A stretch of DNA of 64,000 bases from Ferrithrix thermotolerans DSM 19514 (GTDB lineage Bacteria; Actinomycetota; Acidimicrobiia; Acidimicrobiales; Acidimicrobiaceae). Position 1 is the stretch's first letter; each line of letters begins with the position of its first letter. Where the stretch lies: NCBI RefSeq assembly GCF_900128965.1, contig NZ_FQUL01000011.1, forward strand, positions 1 through 64,000, in the 5' to 3' direction. The notes under the pieces were generated by a model. It saw nothing but the letters and a program-made list of their open reading frames with translations. It was not told the DNA's origin and ran no database searches. Shown piece by piece: positions 46,482 to 54,078 of this stretch. A program made the translations under genes and the position numbers.

Positions 46482-46931
46482 GTGGAGATAGCCTCTGAAA
46501 CCATCGTTGTCAAGGCAACGCCTAGTGAATGCTATGCAGTTGTGACGGACTTCGAGTCGTATCCTCTTTGGGCATCTGACATAAAGGCGGTAGAGGTAGT
46601 TAGAAGGGATGACTCTAGCCGACCTCTTGAGGTGACGTATCGGGCTACGGCGTTTGGGCGAAGCGCCTCATACACACTGTCATACGACTATACCAAGGCT
46701 CCCTACGAGCTGAGCTGGGTGCTAAAGACCGGAGACATCGTTTCGAAGCTTGATGGGTCCTACAGCCTTAGTGAGTCTGAAGAGAACTTCACCCAGGTGA
46801 CCTATCAGTTAAGTGCCGAACTCATCGTTCCTTTCCCAGGATTTGTTATGAGAAGGGCGGAGTCTAAGATCATCCACGCTGCGCTTGAAGATCTAAGGCA
46901 GAGGGTGGAGTCAAACATCGCTGCCAAGTAA
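46482..46931 (+). CDS. SRPBCC-family lipid/polyketide-binding protein
   Basis: A 149-residue START-like protein. IVVKATPSECYAVVTDFESYPLWASDIKAVEVV is split by its usual loop, and the C-terminal part carries LIVPFPGFVMRRAESKI with the long helix, as in polyketide cyclase/dehydrase-like SRPBCC proteins of actinobacteria. The fold makes a cavity for hydrophobic ligands. Ligand and role are unknown. The start is GTG. It lies between the glycosyltransferase and the ROK kinase. Confidence 0.85.
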   Translation: MEIASETIVVKATPSECYAVVTDFESYPLWASDIKAVEVVRRDDSSRPLEVTYRATAFGRSASYTLSYDYTKAPYELSWVLKTGDIVSKLDGSYSLSESEENFTQVTYQLSAELIVPFPGFVMRRAESKIIHAALEDLRQRVESNIAAK

Positions 46932-46957
46932 CTCGAAGAAAGTTGTAACCGCAAGCT

Positions 46958-47794
46958 TTGGCTGACACCGATCCATATTTTCTCGGACTTGACATAGGGG
47001 GAACGAAGCTATCTGCGTCCGTGATCCTAGACAATGGAGAGGTGTTGAACCTTGGTTATCTTCCTCTCACATCTTTAGATCAACTAGGTGATAGCGCCAA
47101 CCGCTTGCTCGACAGCTTCAGCATTCAAGGAGCCCAAAGGGTTGGCGTGGCGGTAGCTGCGTGGGTAAGCTCAAGGTCAAAGTCCCCCGTATTTTCTCCG
47201 CATCGCCCAGAGTTGATCAGGACTGACTTTGTTAAGCTGCTAGGTCTTGAAGGTCCTAGTCGCATAGTGGTAGATAACGATGCCAACTGCGCAGCCTTCT
47301 CTGAGTTGGATCTGTTAGGGGACTCGACGACAGCTGTAGTGAACTTTGGTACTGGGATAGGCATGGCGATAGTTCAAGACGGTGAGCTACTAAGGGGATC
47401 GGAAGGCTTCGCTGGCGAGCTGGGTCACTGTTATGCAGGAGGCGTGGTTATCTGCGAGTGTGGAGCGCGAGGGTGTCTGGAGTCTGAGCTAAGGGCTTGT
47501 TTCGTAACTTCTGCTGACACTTTGGACGTAGCACAGACGAAGATGTCTCGCTATGTAGAACTTGGAGCCATGGGTCTAAGTTGGGTGATTCGGATTCTAA
47601 ATCCAAGGGAGATCGTCGTAGGAGGAGGTGTGCCCCTTTTTTGGGAGAACTTCGTGGGCGATCTTATAGGGGCGCTGCCCAGCTATATCCCAGCCTCCCA
47701 GTCCTTTACATTGCCGTTGGTTCGTCCATCTCTTCACAAAGAGTACTCAGGGTCGGTAGGGGCTGCACTTATGGCGAGGAGTAATCTTCAATAG
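46958..47794 (+). CDS. ROK-family sugar kinase
   Basis: A 278-residue ROK protein. The phosphate-binding DIGGTKLSASVILDNGEV opens the sequence, and GHCYAGGVVICECGARGCLESE is the zinc-binding motif with conserved His and Cys. The closing GGGVPLFWENF belongs to the ATP site. In actinobacteria this position next to a PimB-like gene is typical of glucokinase-type ROK proteins. Glucose is the likely substrate but not certain. The start is TTG. No DNA-binding domain is present, so it is not a ROK repressor. Confidence 0.88.
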   Translation: MADTDPYFLGLDIGGTKLSASVILDNGEVLNLGYLPLTSLDQLGDSANRLLDSFSIQGAQRVGVAVAAWVSSRSKSPVFSPHRPELIRTDFVKLLGLEGPSRIVVDNDANCAAFSELDLLGDSTTAVVNFGTGIGMAIVQDGELLRGSEGFAGELGHCYAGGVVICECGARGCLESELRACFVTSADTLDVAQTKMSRYVELGAMGLSWVIRILNPREIVVGGGVPLFWENFVGDLIGALPSYIPASQSFTLPLVRPSLHKEYSGSVGAALMARSNLQ

Positions 47795-47832
47795 ATGAGA
47801 CAAGGTATCTCTTTGCAATGTAGCATCTGTCT

Positions 47833-49023
47833 GTGCAGTTTCGCAGGATAGAGTCCATTCCCCCTTATGTGTTTTCTGTGGTTGACGGGAAAAAGAGAGA
47901 GGCTCGGCGACTAGGGAGAGACGTTATCGATCTTGGATTCGGCAACCCCGACATCCCATCTCCCGACGTGGCGGTCGACAAACTGGCGGAGGCTGCGAGA
48001 AATCCAAGGAACCACCGTTACTCGGTATCGAGAGGCATTCCGAATCTGAGGGCTGCGATAGCCGATAGATATAAGGCCCTTTACGGGTGCGATCTTGACC
48101 CAGATACCGAGGTTGTGGCGACTATTGGTGCTAAGGAGGGTCTAAGCCACCTGATGTGGGTTCTACTTGGTTCGGGCGATGTGGCTCTGGTGCCCTCTCC
48201 AAGTTATCCGATACACATATGGGCACCACTGTTTGCAGGAGCTGAGGTGGTGCAGGTTCCTCTCGGAGTCTCTCTATCTGGCGAGCTGTCCCCAGAGGAG
48301 GAGTTTTTTGACAGACTAATAGAGAGCTACGAGGCCTCTTGGCCCAGGCCAAGGGTGGTGATCGTCTCCTTTCCGCATAACCCTACTACCACCTGTGTAG
48401 ACCTTGCGTGGATGACAAGGCTAGTCGAGTTTGCAAAAGAGAGAGACGTCGTCTTGGTGCACGACTTTGCTTACTCCGATACCTATTTCGATGGGCTGAA
48501 GCCCCCCTCTATCTTGCAGGTGCCTGGTGCAAAGGACGTCGCCGTTGAGCTGTACACCCTCACCAAGTCTTTCTCAATGGCGGGCTGGAGAGTTGGATTT
48601 ATGGTAGGCAACGCCGAGATATGTCAAGCACTAGCAAAGATGAAGAGCTATTTGGACTACGGAACCTTCCAGCCTATTCAGATAGCTGCAACGGTGACAT
48701 TGAAAGAGGCACAGGACTATCCCGATGAGGTAAGACGGATCTACACACAGAGACGAGACGCCTTATGTGACGGACTGGACCGGATCGGATGGCACATCGA
48801 TAGACCCAAGGGAACGATGTTTGTGTGGGCTGAGATACCGAAGCGTTATGAACATATGAGTTCATTAGAGTTCGCCTCCTTTATGATCGACGAAGCTGAT
48901 GTGGCTGTATCTCCAGGTGTTGGCTTTGGCCCTGGCGGTGATCGGCACGTGAGGTTTGCACTAATTGAAAACGAGCAGAGAATTGCGCAGGCTGTTCGCA
49001 ACCTAAAGCGCCTGGCGCTTTAG
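47833..49023 (+). CDS. Class I aminotransferase, AlaC-like
   Basis: A 396-residue PLP enzyme of fold type I. Visible are the N-terminal FGNPDIPSP, the substrate-binding SFPHNPTTTCVDLAWM, and TLTKSFSMAGWRVGFMVGN with the PLP-binding Lys. This pattern matches the AlaC/YfdZ group, which makes alanine from pyruvate and glutamate. Arg near the C-terminus (RHVRFALI) binds the substrate carboxylate. Some members are methionine- or aspartate-specific, so the substrate is not certain. The start is GTG. Confidence 0.87.
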   Translation: MQFRRIESIPPYVFSVVDGKKREARRLGRDVIDLGFGNPDIPSPDVAVDKLAEAARNPRNHRYSVSRGIPNLRAAIADRYKALYGCDLDPDTEVVATIGAKEGLSHLMWVLLGSGDVALVPSPSYPIHIWAPLFAGAEVVQVPLGVSLSGELSPEEEFFDRLIESYEASWPRPRVVIVSFPHNPTTTCVDLAWMTRLVEFAKERDVVLVHDFAYSDTYFDGLKPPSILQVPGAKDVAVELYTLTKSFSMAGWRVGFMVGNAEICQALAKMKSYLDYGTFQPIQIAATVTLKEAQDYPDEVRRIYTQRRDALCDGLDRIGWHIDRPKGTMFVWAEIPKRYEHMSSLEFASFMIDEADVAVSPGVGFGPGGDRHVRFALIENEQRIAQAVRNLKRLAL

Positions 49024-49169
49024 TGAAGCTCTGTGTTTTTTCTACATTGAGCTATCCGATCTTTAACTCAGGCTTAACGACTAGACGTACCTCCTTTCTT
49101 ACCGTTGCTGTATGATCTGCCGATAGTTCTAAAAAGATCTTAGAGAGCACCTGCGCACAGGGAGGTACT

Positions 49170-49814
49170 TTGAAAAGGTTTCGCCTGCGACTATGGCTTG
49201 ATGACAGACCCGGGGCTTTGGGTGCAGTTGCTTCAAGGATTGGGTCTGTGAAGGGGGATCTGGTTGGAATAGAGATCCTTGAACGCGGAGGCGGTAGGGT
49301 AGTCGACGATCTTATCGTCGAGCTTGAGTCTGACTCTTTGATAGAACTCATGATCAAAGAGATCTTAGAGGTCGACGGAGTCGCTGTTGAATATGTAAAA
49401 GATGCCTCTGTGTTAGAGGGAGAGGGAGCTCTCATCGCCCTGCGTTTTGGCGCCGAGCTTGGGAGCTATCGCTCCTTCGATGAAAAGACCGAGGCTTTGG
49501 TTAAGTTTTTGCACGATACCCTTGATGCAACGTGGACAGCGGCGATCGACATCGAAAGCGGTCACTTCGTCTGCATCGAGGGCGAACCCCCAAAGGCTGA
49601 GTGGTTGGTAGCCTTCGTCAAGGGAGCGACCTACGAGGAGGCGACTGGAGATTCGTCAAAGGCAATGGCTCCCAAAGAACTTACATGTGCGACTATCAAC
49701 GGTAGTAAAAGAGCGATCGTCCTTATGCGGACGGACCATGCGTTTAGAGACGCCGAGAGGCAACAAATCCGGTATCTTTCAGCTATTCTTAGTTCCTATC
49801 TTCGGATGGGATGA
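49170..49814 (+). CDS. ACT-domain protein
   Basis: A 214-residue protein with an N-terminal ACT domain (about 1-72: LDDRPGALGAVASRIGSVKGD and VEYVKDASV). ACT domains bind amino acids and control metabolism. The C-terminal half (about 80-214) has a GAF-like look (TWTAAIDIESGHFVCIEG) but is not recognised with confidence. The start is TTG with GGGAGG upstream. It follows the AlaC-like aminotransferase, which fits amino-acid sensing, but the direct partner is unknown. Confidence 0.75.
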   Translation: MKRFRLRLWLDDRPGALGAVASRIGSVKGDLVGIEILERGGGRVVDDLIVELESDSLIELMIKEILEVDGVAVEYVKDASVLEGEGALIALRFGAELGSYRSFDEKTEALVKFLHDTLDATWTAAIDIESGHFVCIEGEPPKAEWLVAFVKGATYEEATGDSSKAMAPKELTCATINGSKRAIVLMRTDHAFRDAERQQIRYLSAILSSYLRMG

Positions 49815-49837
49815 CAGATACATGAGACATCTTTGGC

Positions 49838-51316
49838 CTATGGTCGTGTTGCGTACGCGATCGTACGCTTTACTCGTTCGCTCCACAGTCCGTAGCGCTG
49901 CTTCATCTGTGTATTTGACACCGTAGGTCGAAACTCGGTATCAACTTGGTTGTGCCGAGCGGCTTCATCGAGGTCTGAGGCGAGACCCAAAGAGTAGGAG
50001 GCTCCGGCGAACGCACCGTAAGCTGTCGACTCTCGTAGTTGAGATCTTTGAAGAGTAACTCCTATCGAGTCTGCCTGCAGCTGACATAAAAGAGATGAGC
50101 GAGTTAGACCCCCGTCCACTCTTAGCGTTTCAATCTCAGCGCCCCCCAACTCTTTCATGGCGGCTAATAACTCCGTTATCGAGTTCACCACGCCTTCTAC
50201 GACAGAGAGCACGATATCCTTTCTTGTTGTGGAGTGAGATAGTCCAAAGATCGCCGCCTGGGTGTTCGATACCATATGAGGTGATCCAATTCCATCAAAG
50301 GCCGGTATGAACACCGGCGAACCGGCTGAAAAAGATGGCTTTCCCATGGTGTCGATCTCGTCGTAGTTCTCTATAAGACCAGCGTTTTCTTTCAGCCAGG
50401 TTAGGACAGACCCTGCGGAGAACGACGCTCCTTCCAGTGCGTAGCATGTACCCAAAGACTCGCCCGAGTAGGCGATAGTTCCTAAAACTCCCCGAGAAGG
50501 TGGAACAACTCTTGAAGCTCCGGTGCTGATCATCGCAAACGCTCCGGTTCCATAGGTAATCTTTCCTCTTCGCGATCCAGTCGCAGATTGCCCGATGAGC
50601 GATGCCTGTTGATCTCCTAATATGGCAGCGATAGGGACGCCGTCGATAGAGGGAAGAACGTCACCGGAGATCGATATGTCCATAGGGAAAGATGAAACAA
50701 CCTCAGGCATAGACAGTGAAGTGGCATGAAATAGCTCCAGCAATTCAGGAGAAAAGGTTAGAGATCTTGTGTCGAACATAAGTGTTCTCGAAGCATTAGA
50801 TGGGTCGGTCACGAACCTTTTCCCACCTGTTAGAGCGCTACATATAATAGTGTCGACGGTAGCAAAACGAGATCCATCTAATGGGTCTCTTGTATCCATT
50901 GCCATGGCTAGGACCTTAGAGCCAGAGAAGTAGGGATCTAGTGGCAAGCCCGTCCTTTGAAGCGTCTCCGATTCAAAACCTTTATCTCTTAGATCCTCGC
51001 AAAGCCTTTCAGTTGAGCGGTCTTGCCAGGAAATAAGAGGTGTTATCGGCGATCCGTGTCTATCGAGCAGTGCGAACGACTCCCGCTGGTTAGTTATGGC
51101 TACGGCCAATGGACTTGACTCCTGCTGCGCAACGCTCTCGTCGATGCATTGCAAAACCTTATCTACAAGGACCTTGGGATCTTGACACAAGACGTTTTTA
51201 GCGTTGTAGTAAAAGTCCAAGGGGCGTTGCGAGATGTAAAGGACGTTTCCGTCAAGGTCAAATGCGACGGCACGCACAGATGAGGTTCCGGCATCGAGTG
51301 CAAGGATGTAGTCCAT
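49838..51316 (-). CDS. glpK: Glycerol kinase
   Basis: GlpK phosphorylates glycerol with ATP. The protein of about 492 residues has the phosphate loop ALDAGTSSVRAVAFD and ITNQRESFALLD, then TGLPLDPYFSGSKV, TDPSNASRTLMFD and GDQQASLIGQ, all typical of glycerol kinase. VDGGLTRSSLLCQLQAD closes the C-terminal domain. It starts at ATG 51316 or GTG 51319. No glpF transporter is nearby. It lies at a distance from glpD at 29.6 kb, which has its own kinase-like neighbour. A long inverted repeat lies just upstream. Confidence 0.92.
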   Translation of the reverse strand: MDYILALDAGTSSVRAVAFDLDGNVLYISQRPLDFYYNAKNVLCQDPKVLVDKVLQCIDESVAQQESSPLAVAITNQRESFALLDRHGSPITPLISWQDRSTERLCEDLRDKGFESETLQRTGLPLDPYFSGSKVLAMAMDTRDPLDGSRFATVDTIICSALTGGKRFVTDPSNASRTLMFDTRSLTFSPELLELFHATSLSMPEVVSSFPMDISISGDVLPSIDGVPIAAILGDQQASLIGQSATGSRRGKITYGTGAFAMISTGASRVVPPSRGVLGTIAYSGESLGTCYALEGASFSAGSVLTWLKENAGLIENYDEIDTMGKPSFSAGSPVFIPAFDGIGSPHMVSNTQAAIFGLSHSTTRKDIVLSVVEGVVNSITELLAAMKELGGAEIETLRVDGGLTRSSLLCQLQADSIGVTLQRSQLRESTAYGAFAGASYSLGLASDLDEAARHNQVDTEFRPTVSNTQMKQRYGLWSERVKRTIAYATRP

Positions 51317-51330
51317 CACTTCAACATAGC

Positions 51331-51372
51331 AGCTGTTCCTCTGTCGTAGGAGAGGCCGAAGGAGGAACAGCT
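51331..51372. promoter_or_regulatory. 11-base inverted repeat before glpK
   Basis: AGCTGTTCCTC at 51331-51341 pairs exactly with GAGGAACAGCT at 51362-51372. It lies 15-56 bases upstream of the glpK start, either an operator or a leader hairpin that covers the ribosome site region. No Shine-Dalgarno was seen next to the start codon. Confidence 0.6.
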
Positions 51373-51559
51373 ATCTTGTGATCGAGTGGACTCAAACCTT
51401 GAGCTAAGCTAAGTGCAGTCGACGTCTCCGCCTGTTCCTTGTGCAAGTTATCTATCTCTTCATGCCGAAGTGGGTTTCTAAGTGGTAAGTGGAGAGATCT
51501 TAGGCGAGTACTTTAGGGGGTACTTTTGAGCTTGGAGACTTGAGCTAAGGGAAGGTTCG

Positions 51560-52078
51560 GTGGAAGTGATGCTATGGGGATCAAAGGTGGTGCCTCGTGC
51601 GATTGAAAGTGGCGACTTTGAGCGTCTCCGGGAGTTTCAAAACGACCTAGAGATTGAAGTTCCAAGGGGTGGAGAACCTCACCGTCTGCGCTCTAGGACC
51701 GAGATAGCTTCGTATTTTGAGCCTCTCAACGAGATAGGCAGTGCGTTTAACTTCGCAACCGCTCCAAAGGATAATCTAGAGACGGCGATCGGTCACTGTG
51801 GACTGTTTAATCTTTCTAACAGCTCCAGAACCGCCGAACTTGGGATAACGTTTGGAGATAGATCTTGCTGGGGGAGGGGTTATGGACGCGACAGCGTGGG
51901 GGTATTGGTGGACTATGCATTTCGTATCCACAACCTACGAAAGATTACTCTGTGGGTACACTCTGACAATGAGCGTGCAAGACGTAGCTACGAGGCGGCT
52001 GGTTTTGAGCAGGAGGCGATCGGTAAGGATCATATGTGGAGCTCTGGAGGTTACGCTGACCTTGTAGCGATGTCCTGA
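51560..52078 (+). CDS. GNAT-family N-acetyltransferase (RimJ/RimL type)
   Basis: A 172-residue acetyl-CoA-dependent transferase. GLFNLSNSSRTAELGITFGD forms the beta-bulge strand, and CWGRGYGRDSVGVLVDYAF is the acetyl-CoA pyrophosphate-binding loop (R/Q-x-x-G-x-G/A). The C-terminal NERARRSYEAAGFEQEA is also typical. RimJ/RimL-like members modify protein N-termini or amines; the target is unknown. The start is GTG with GGAAGG upstream. The gene is divergent from glpK. Confidence 0.88.
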   Translation: MEVMLWGSKVVPRAIESGDFERLREFQNDLEIEVPRGGEPHRLRSRTEIASYFEPLNEIGSAFNFATAPKDNLETAIGHCGLFNLSNSSRTAELGITFGDRSCWGRGYGRDSVGVLVDYAFRIHNLRKITLWVHSDNERARRSYEAAGFEQEAIGKDHMWSSGGYADLVAMS

Positions 52079-52119
52079 TTCAGATCCTCGATCGATGTCT
52101 TGATCCGATACTCGTCGTC

Positions 52120-53031
52120 CTAGCGCTTTACCTTTCGTGTGGCTATGAAGTCATCCCAGGTGCGGCTAAGCCCCTCCTCTAGGGAAACTGAGGCCTTCAG
52201 ACCAAGTCGATCCGCCTTTTCGAGGCTTATCTTTACTCCCAACATCTCACCTTTTTGTGGAGGTATATGAGGTGGGGACAGTTCCCGACCAACGACCTTG
52301 GATACCATAGCTACCACCTCGGTCACGGTGTATGAGACGCCAAAACCGAACGATACTGTCCCAGTTACTCGCTGTTCTGCGAGCTTGATGAAGGCTCCAA
52401 CGACGTCATCGATGTATACATAGTCCCTGAATTGGTCTCCTTCGCCGTATATGCGGAAGTCGCTCTCTCCTACCGCATAACGCATCAGACGTGGCACAAT
52501 AGAGTCTTTGTTCCACATAGAGGGACCGTACACGTTGGTGAGGCGAATGTTTGCAGTAGCAATGTCGTAGGAGTGGTGGTAACCGGAGGCTAACATCTCG
52601 GCTGCTGCCTTGGTGGCTCCGTACGGGGTTAGAGGATTTAGCCCAAGGGCCTCTGTGATCTCGCCTTCGGTGTAGTTGCCAACGACAGCGTTTGAAGATG
52701 CACTTACTACCGCCGGTACGTTACGCTTCCTGGCGTACTCGAGAACCTGAAAAGTACCGGTGACGTTTGAGTAGAAGGCGTCTACGGGGTCGGTTATGGA
52801 CTTTAGTACCGAGGTTCTTGCCGCTAGGTGAAGAATTGCGTCAAAGGCGACCTCGGGCACCTGCCGCCAAGTCGATTCATCTTCTATATTTCCCTTTATG
52901 TATTCATCGAACTCGACTTTGGGAGGGTTTTGGTCGATGTTAACGACGTAGGTTCCTCTTTCCTTGAGGTGTTTAGCGATCTGGCCCCCGATGAACCCAG
53001 AACCTCCTGTTACAATGACTCTACCTAACAA
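52120..53031 (-). CDS. NAD-dependent sugar epimerase/dehydratase
   Basis: A 303-residue extended SDR enzyme. The Rossmann motif VTGGSGFIGGQIAKHLKER binds NAD. The active-site triad is Ser in SASSNAVVGN and the pair YGATK (Tyr and Lys), with NIRLTNVYGPSMWNKDSIVPR in the substrate domain. UDP-glucose 4-epimerase and GDP-mannose dehydratase-type activities are possible. It opens the envelope-glycan group at 52-57.6 kb. The start codon is TTG. Confidence 0.88.
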   Translation of the reverse strand: MLGRVIVTGGSGFIGGQIAKHLKERGTYVVNIDQNPPKVEFDEYIKGNIEDESTWRQVPEVAFDAILHLAARTSVLKSITDPVDAFYSNVTGTFQVLEYARKRNVPAVVSASSNAVVGNYTEGEITEALGLNPLTPYGATKAAAEMLASGYHHSYDIATANIRLTNVYGPSMWNKDSIVPRLMRYAVGESDFRIYGEGDQFRDYVYIDDVVGAFIKLAEQRVTGTVSFGFGVSYTVTEVVAMVSKVVGRELSPPHIPPQKGEMLGVKISLEKADRLGLKASVSLEEGLSRTWDDFIATRKVKR

Positions 53032-53223
53032 TGTTAACTCCCAACGTAACCCTTATGTCACGTATCAGGATAGGAGTAGCTTTGAAGGTGAAGTATCGGT
53101 AAATTGTTATGGTATCGTTAAGGTTACCGCCGAGTAGGGACTGCTTATTCAGGGATACTAGATTTATACCGATAAGATGTTGGCGCCAAATAGCCTGCGC
53201 CCCTTGGAGTTTGGTGGTGTTCT

Positions 53224-53712
53224 TTGACGATAACACAAAGTGTTGGCAAGTTGCATTGGATCTGGAACTCCGTTTTAGGGAAAAGGTTGCTCAAATACGC
53301 AGCAGGTTCAGGAATATCAGCTGTAATCTCGCAGATCGCATTTATCGTGAGCTTTGGAATACTGCACCTCTTTGGCTCCAGGGGCTCATCGATACTCGCC
53401 ACTCTCATAGGAGCCGTTCCCTCCTACTTCTTGAATCGGAACTGGGCTTGGCAGAAGCGTAGCCCCTCTTCCTTTGGCAGGGAGGTAGTGCCCTATTTTG
53501 TTATGGCAATCCTAGGGCTTGTGTTTTCGACCTGGAGCGCAGATTTTGCTAACACTCATGCGAGCATCGTGGGTTCCTCTCATACGCTGAGGGTCCTGTT
53601 TGTATCAGCGGCGTACTTCGGAGCCTTTGCAGTTCTTTGGGTAGCTAAGTTTGCTTTCTTGAACAAGTTTCTCTTCGGCGACGACAGCTCATCCGCCTTT
53701 GTGGTTGACTAG
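53224..53712 (+). CDS. GtrA-like membrane protein
   Basis: A 162-residue protein with four membrane segments. The features LLKYAAGSGISAVISQIAF and PSYFLNRNWAWQKRSP match GtrA/DPMS3-like proteins, which assist the transfer or flipping of polyprenyl-phosphate-linked sugars. It is divergent from the epimerase and in the same block as a GT2 polyprenyl sugar synthase. Together they suggest a modification of wall glycans. The start is TTG; no strong ribosome binding site was seen. Confidence 0.85.
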   Translation: MTITQSVGKLHWIWNSVLGKRLLKYAAGSGISAVISQIAFIVSFGILHLFGSRGSSILATLIGAVPSYFLNRNWAWQKRSPSSFGREVVPYFVMAILGLVFSTWSADFANTHASIVGSSHTLRVLFVSAAYFGAFAVLWVAKFAFLNKFLFGDDSSSAFVVD

Positions 53713-54078
53713 GTCACAAAGGGGTTCTTAATTCCTGAAGGTTCTTCGCCGAGGGATAAGTTATCCCTCGTGCTGCAAATAGGTGAAGGATATGTAGCCA
53801 GAGCGATCTTTGCCTTAGGAGGAGGGGAGGGCACCGAAAATGTTCTCTCTCCTAATCATCTGTTTCGACAACAAGCTTATCGAAATCTGCACCATCGACA
53901 AATCAATTGTCTCGAGCTCTACTGTCTAAGGCAGTTACCTACTTACGACCTTAGATGTTAATCTTCGACCTAAGGTTTGAGAAAGTTTCCATAGATGTAT
54001 CCGTCTTTGTTTCGGACTTAGTTGGGTTGTATCTGGTCGTAAGGCTCTCATATTTTTGATATCTTCTCGGGCGAGTAT
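53713..54078. other. Intergenic region with a near-perfect palindrome
   Basis: CGAGGGATAA-G-TTATCCCTCG at 53750-53770 is a 10-base inverted repeat with a single central base, just after gtrA. No T-run follows, so it is either a weak terminator or a protein site. The rest of the stretch contains no recognisable gene. Confidence 0.55.
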
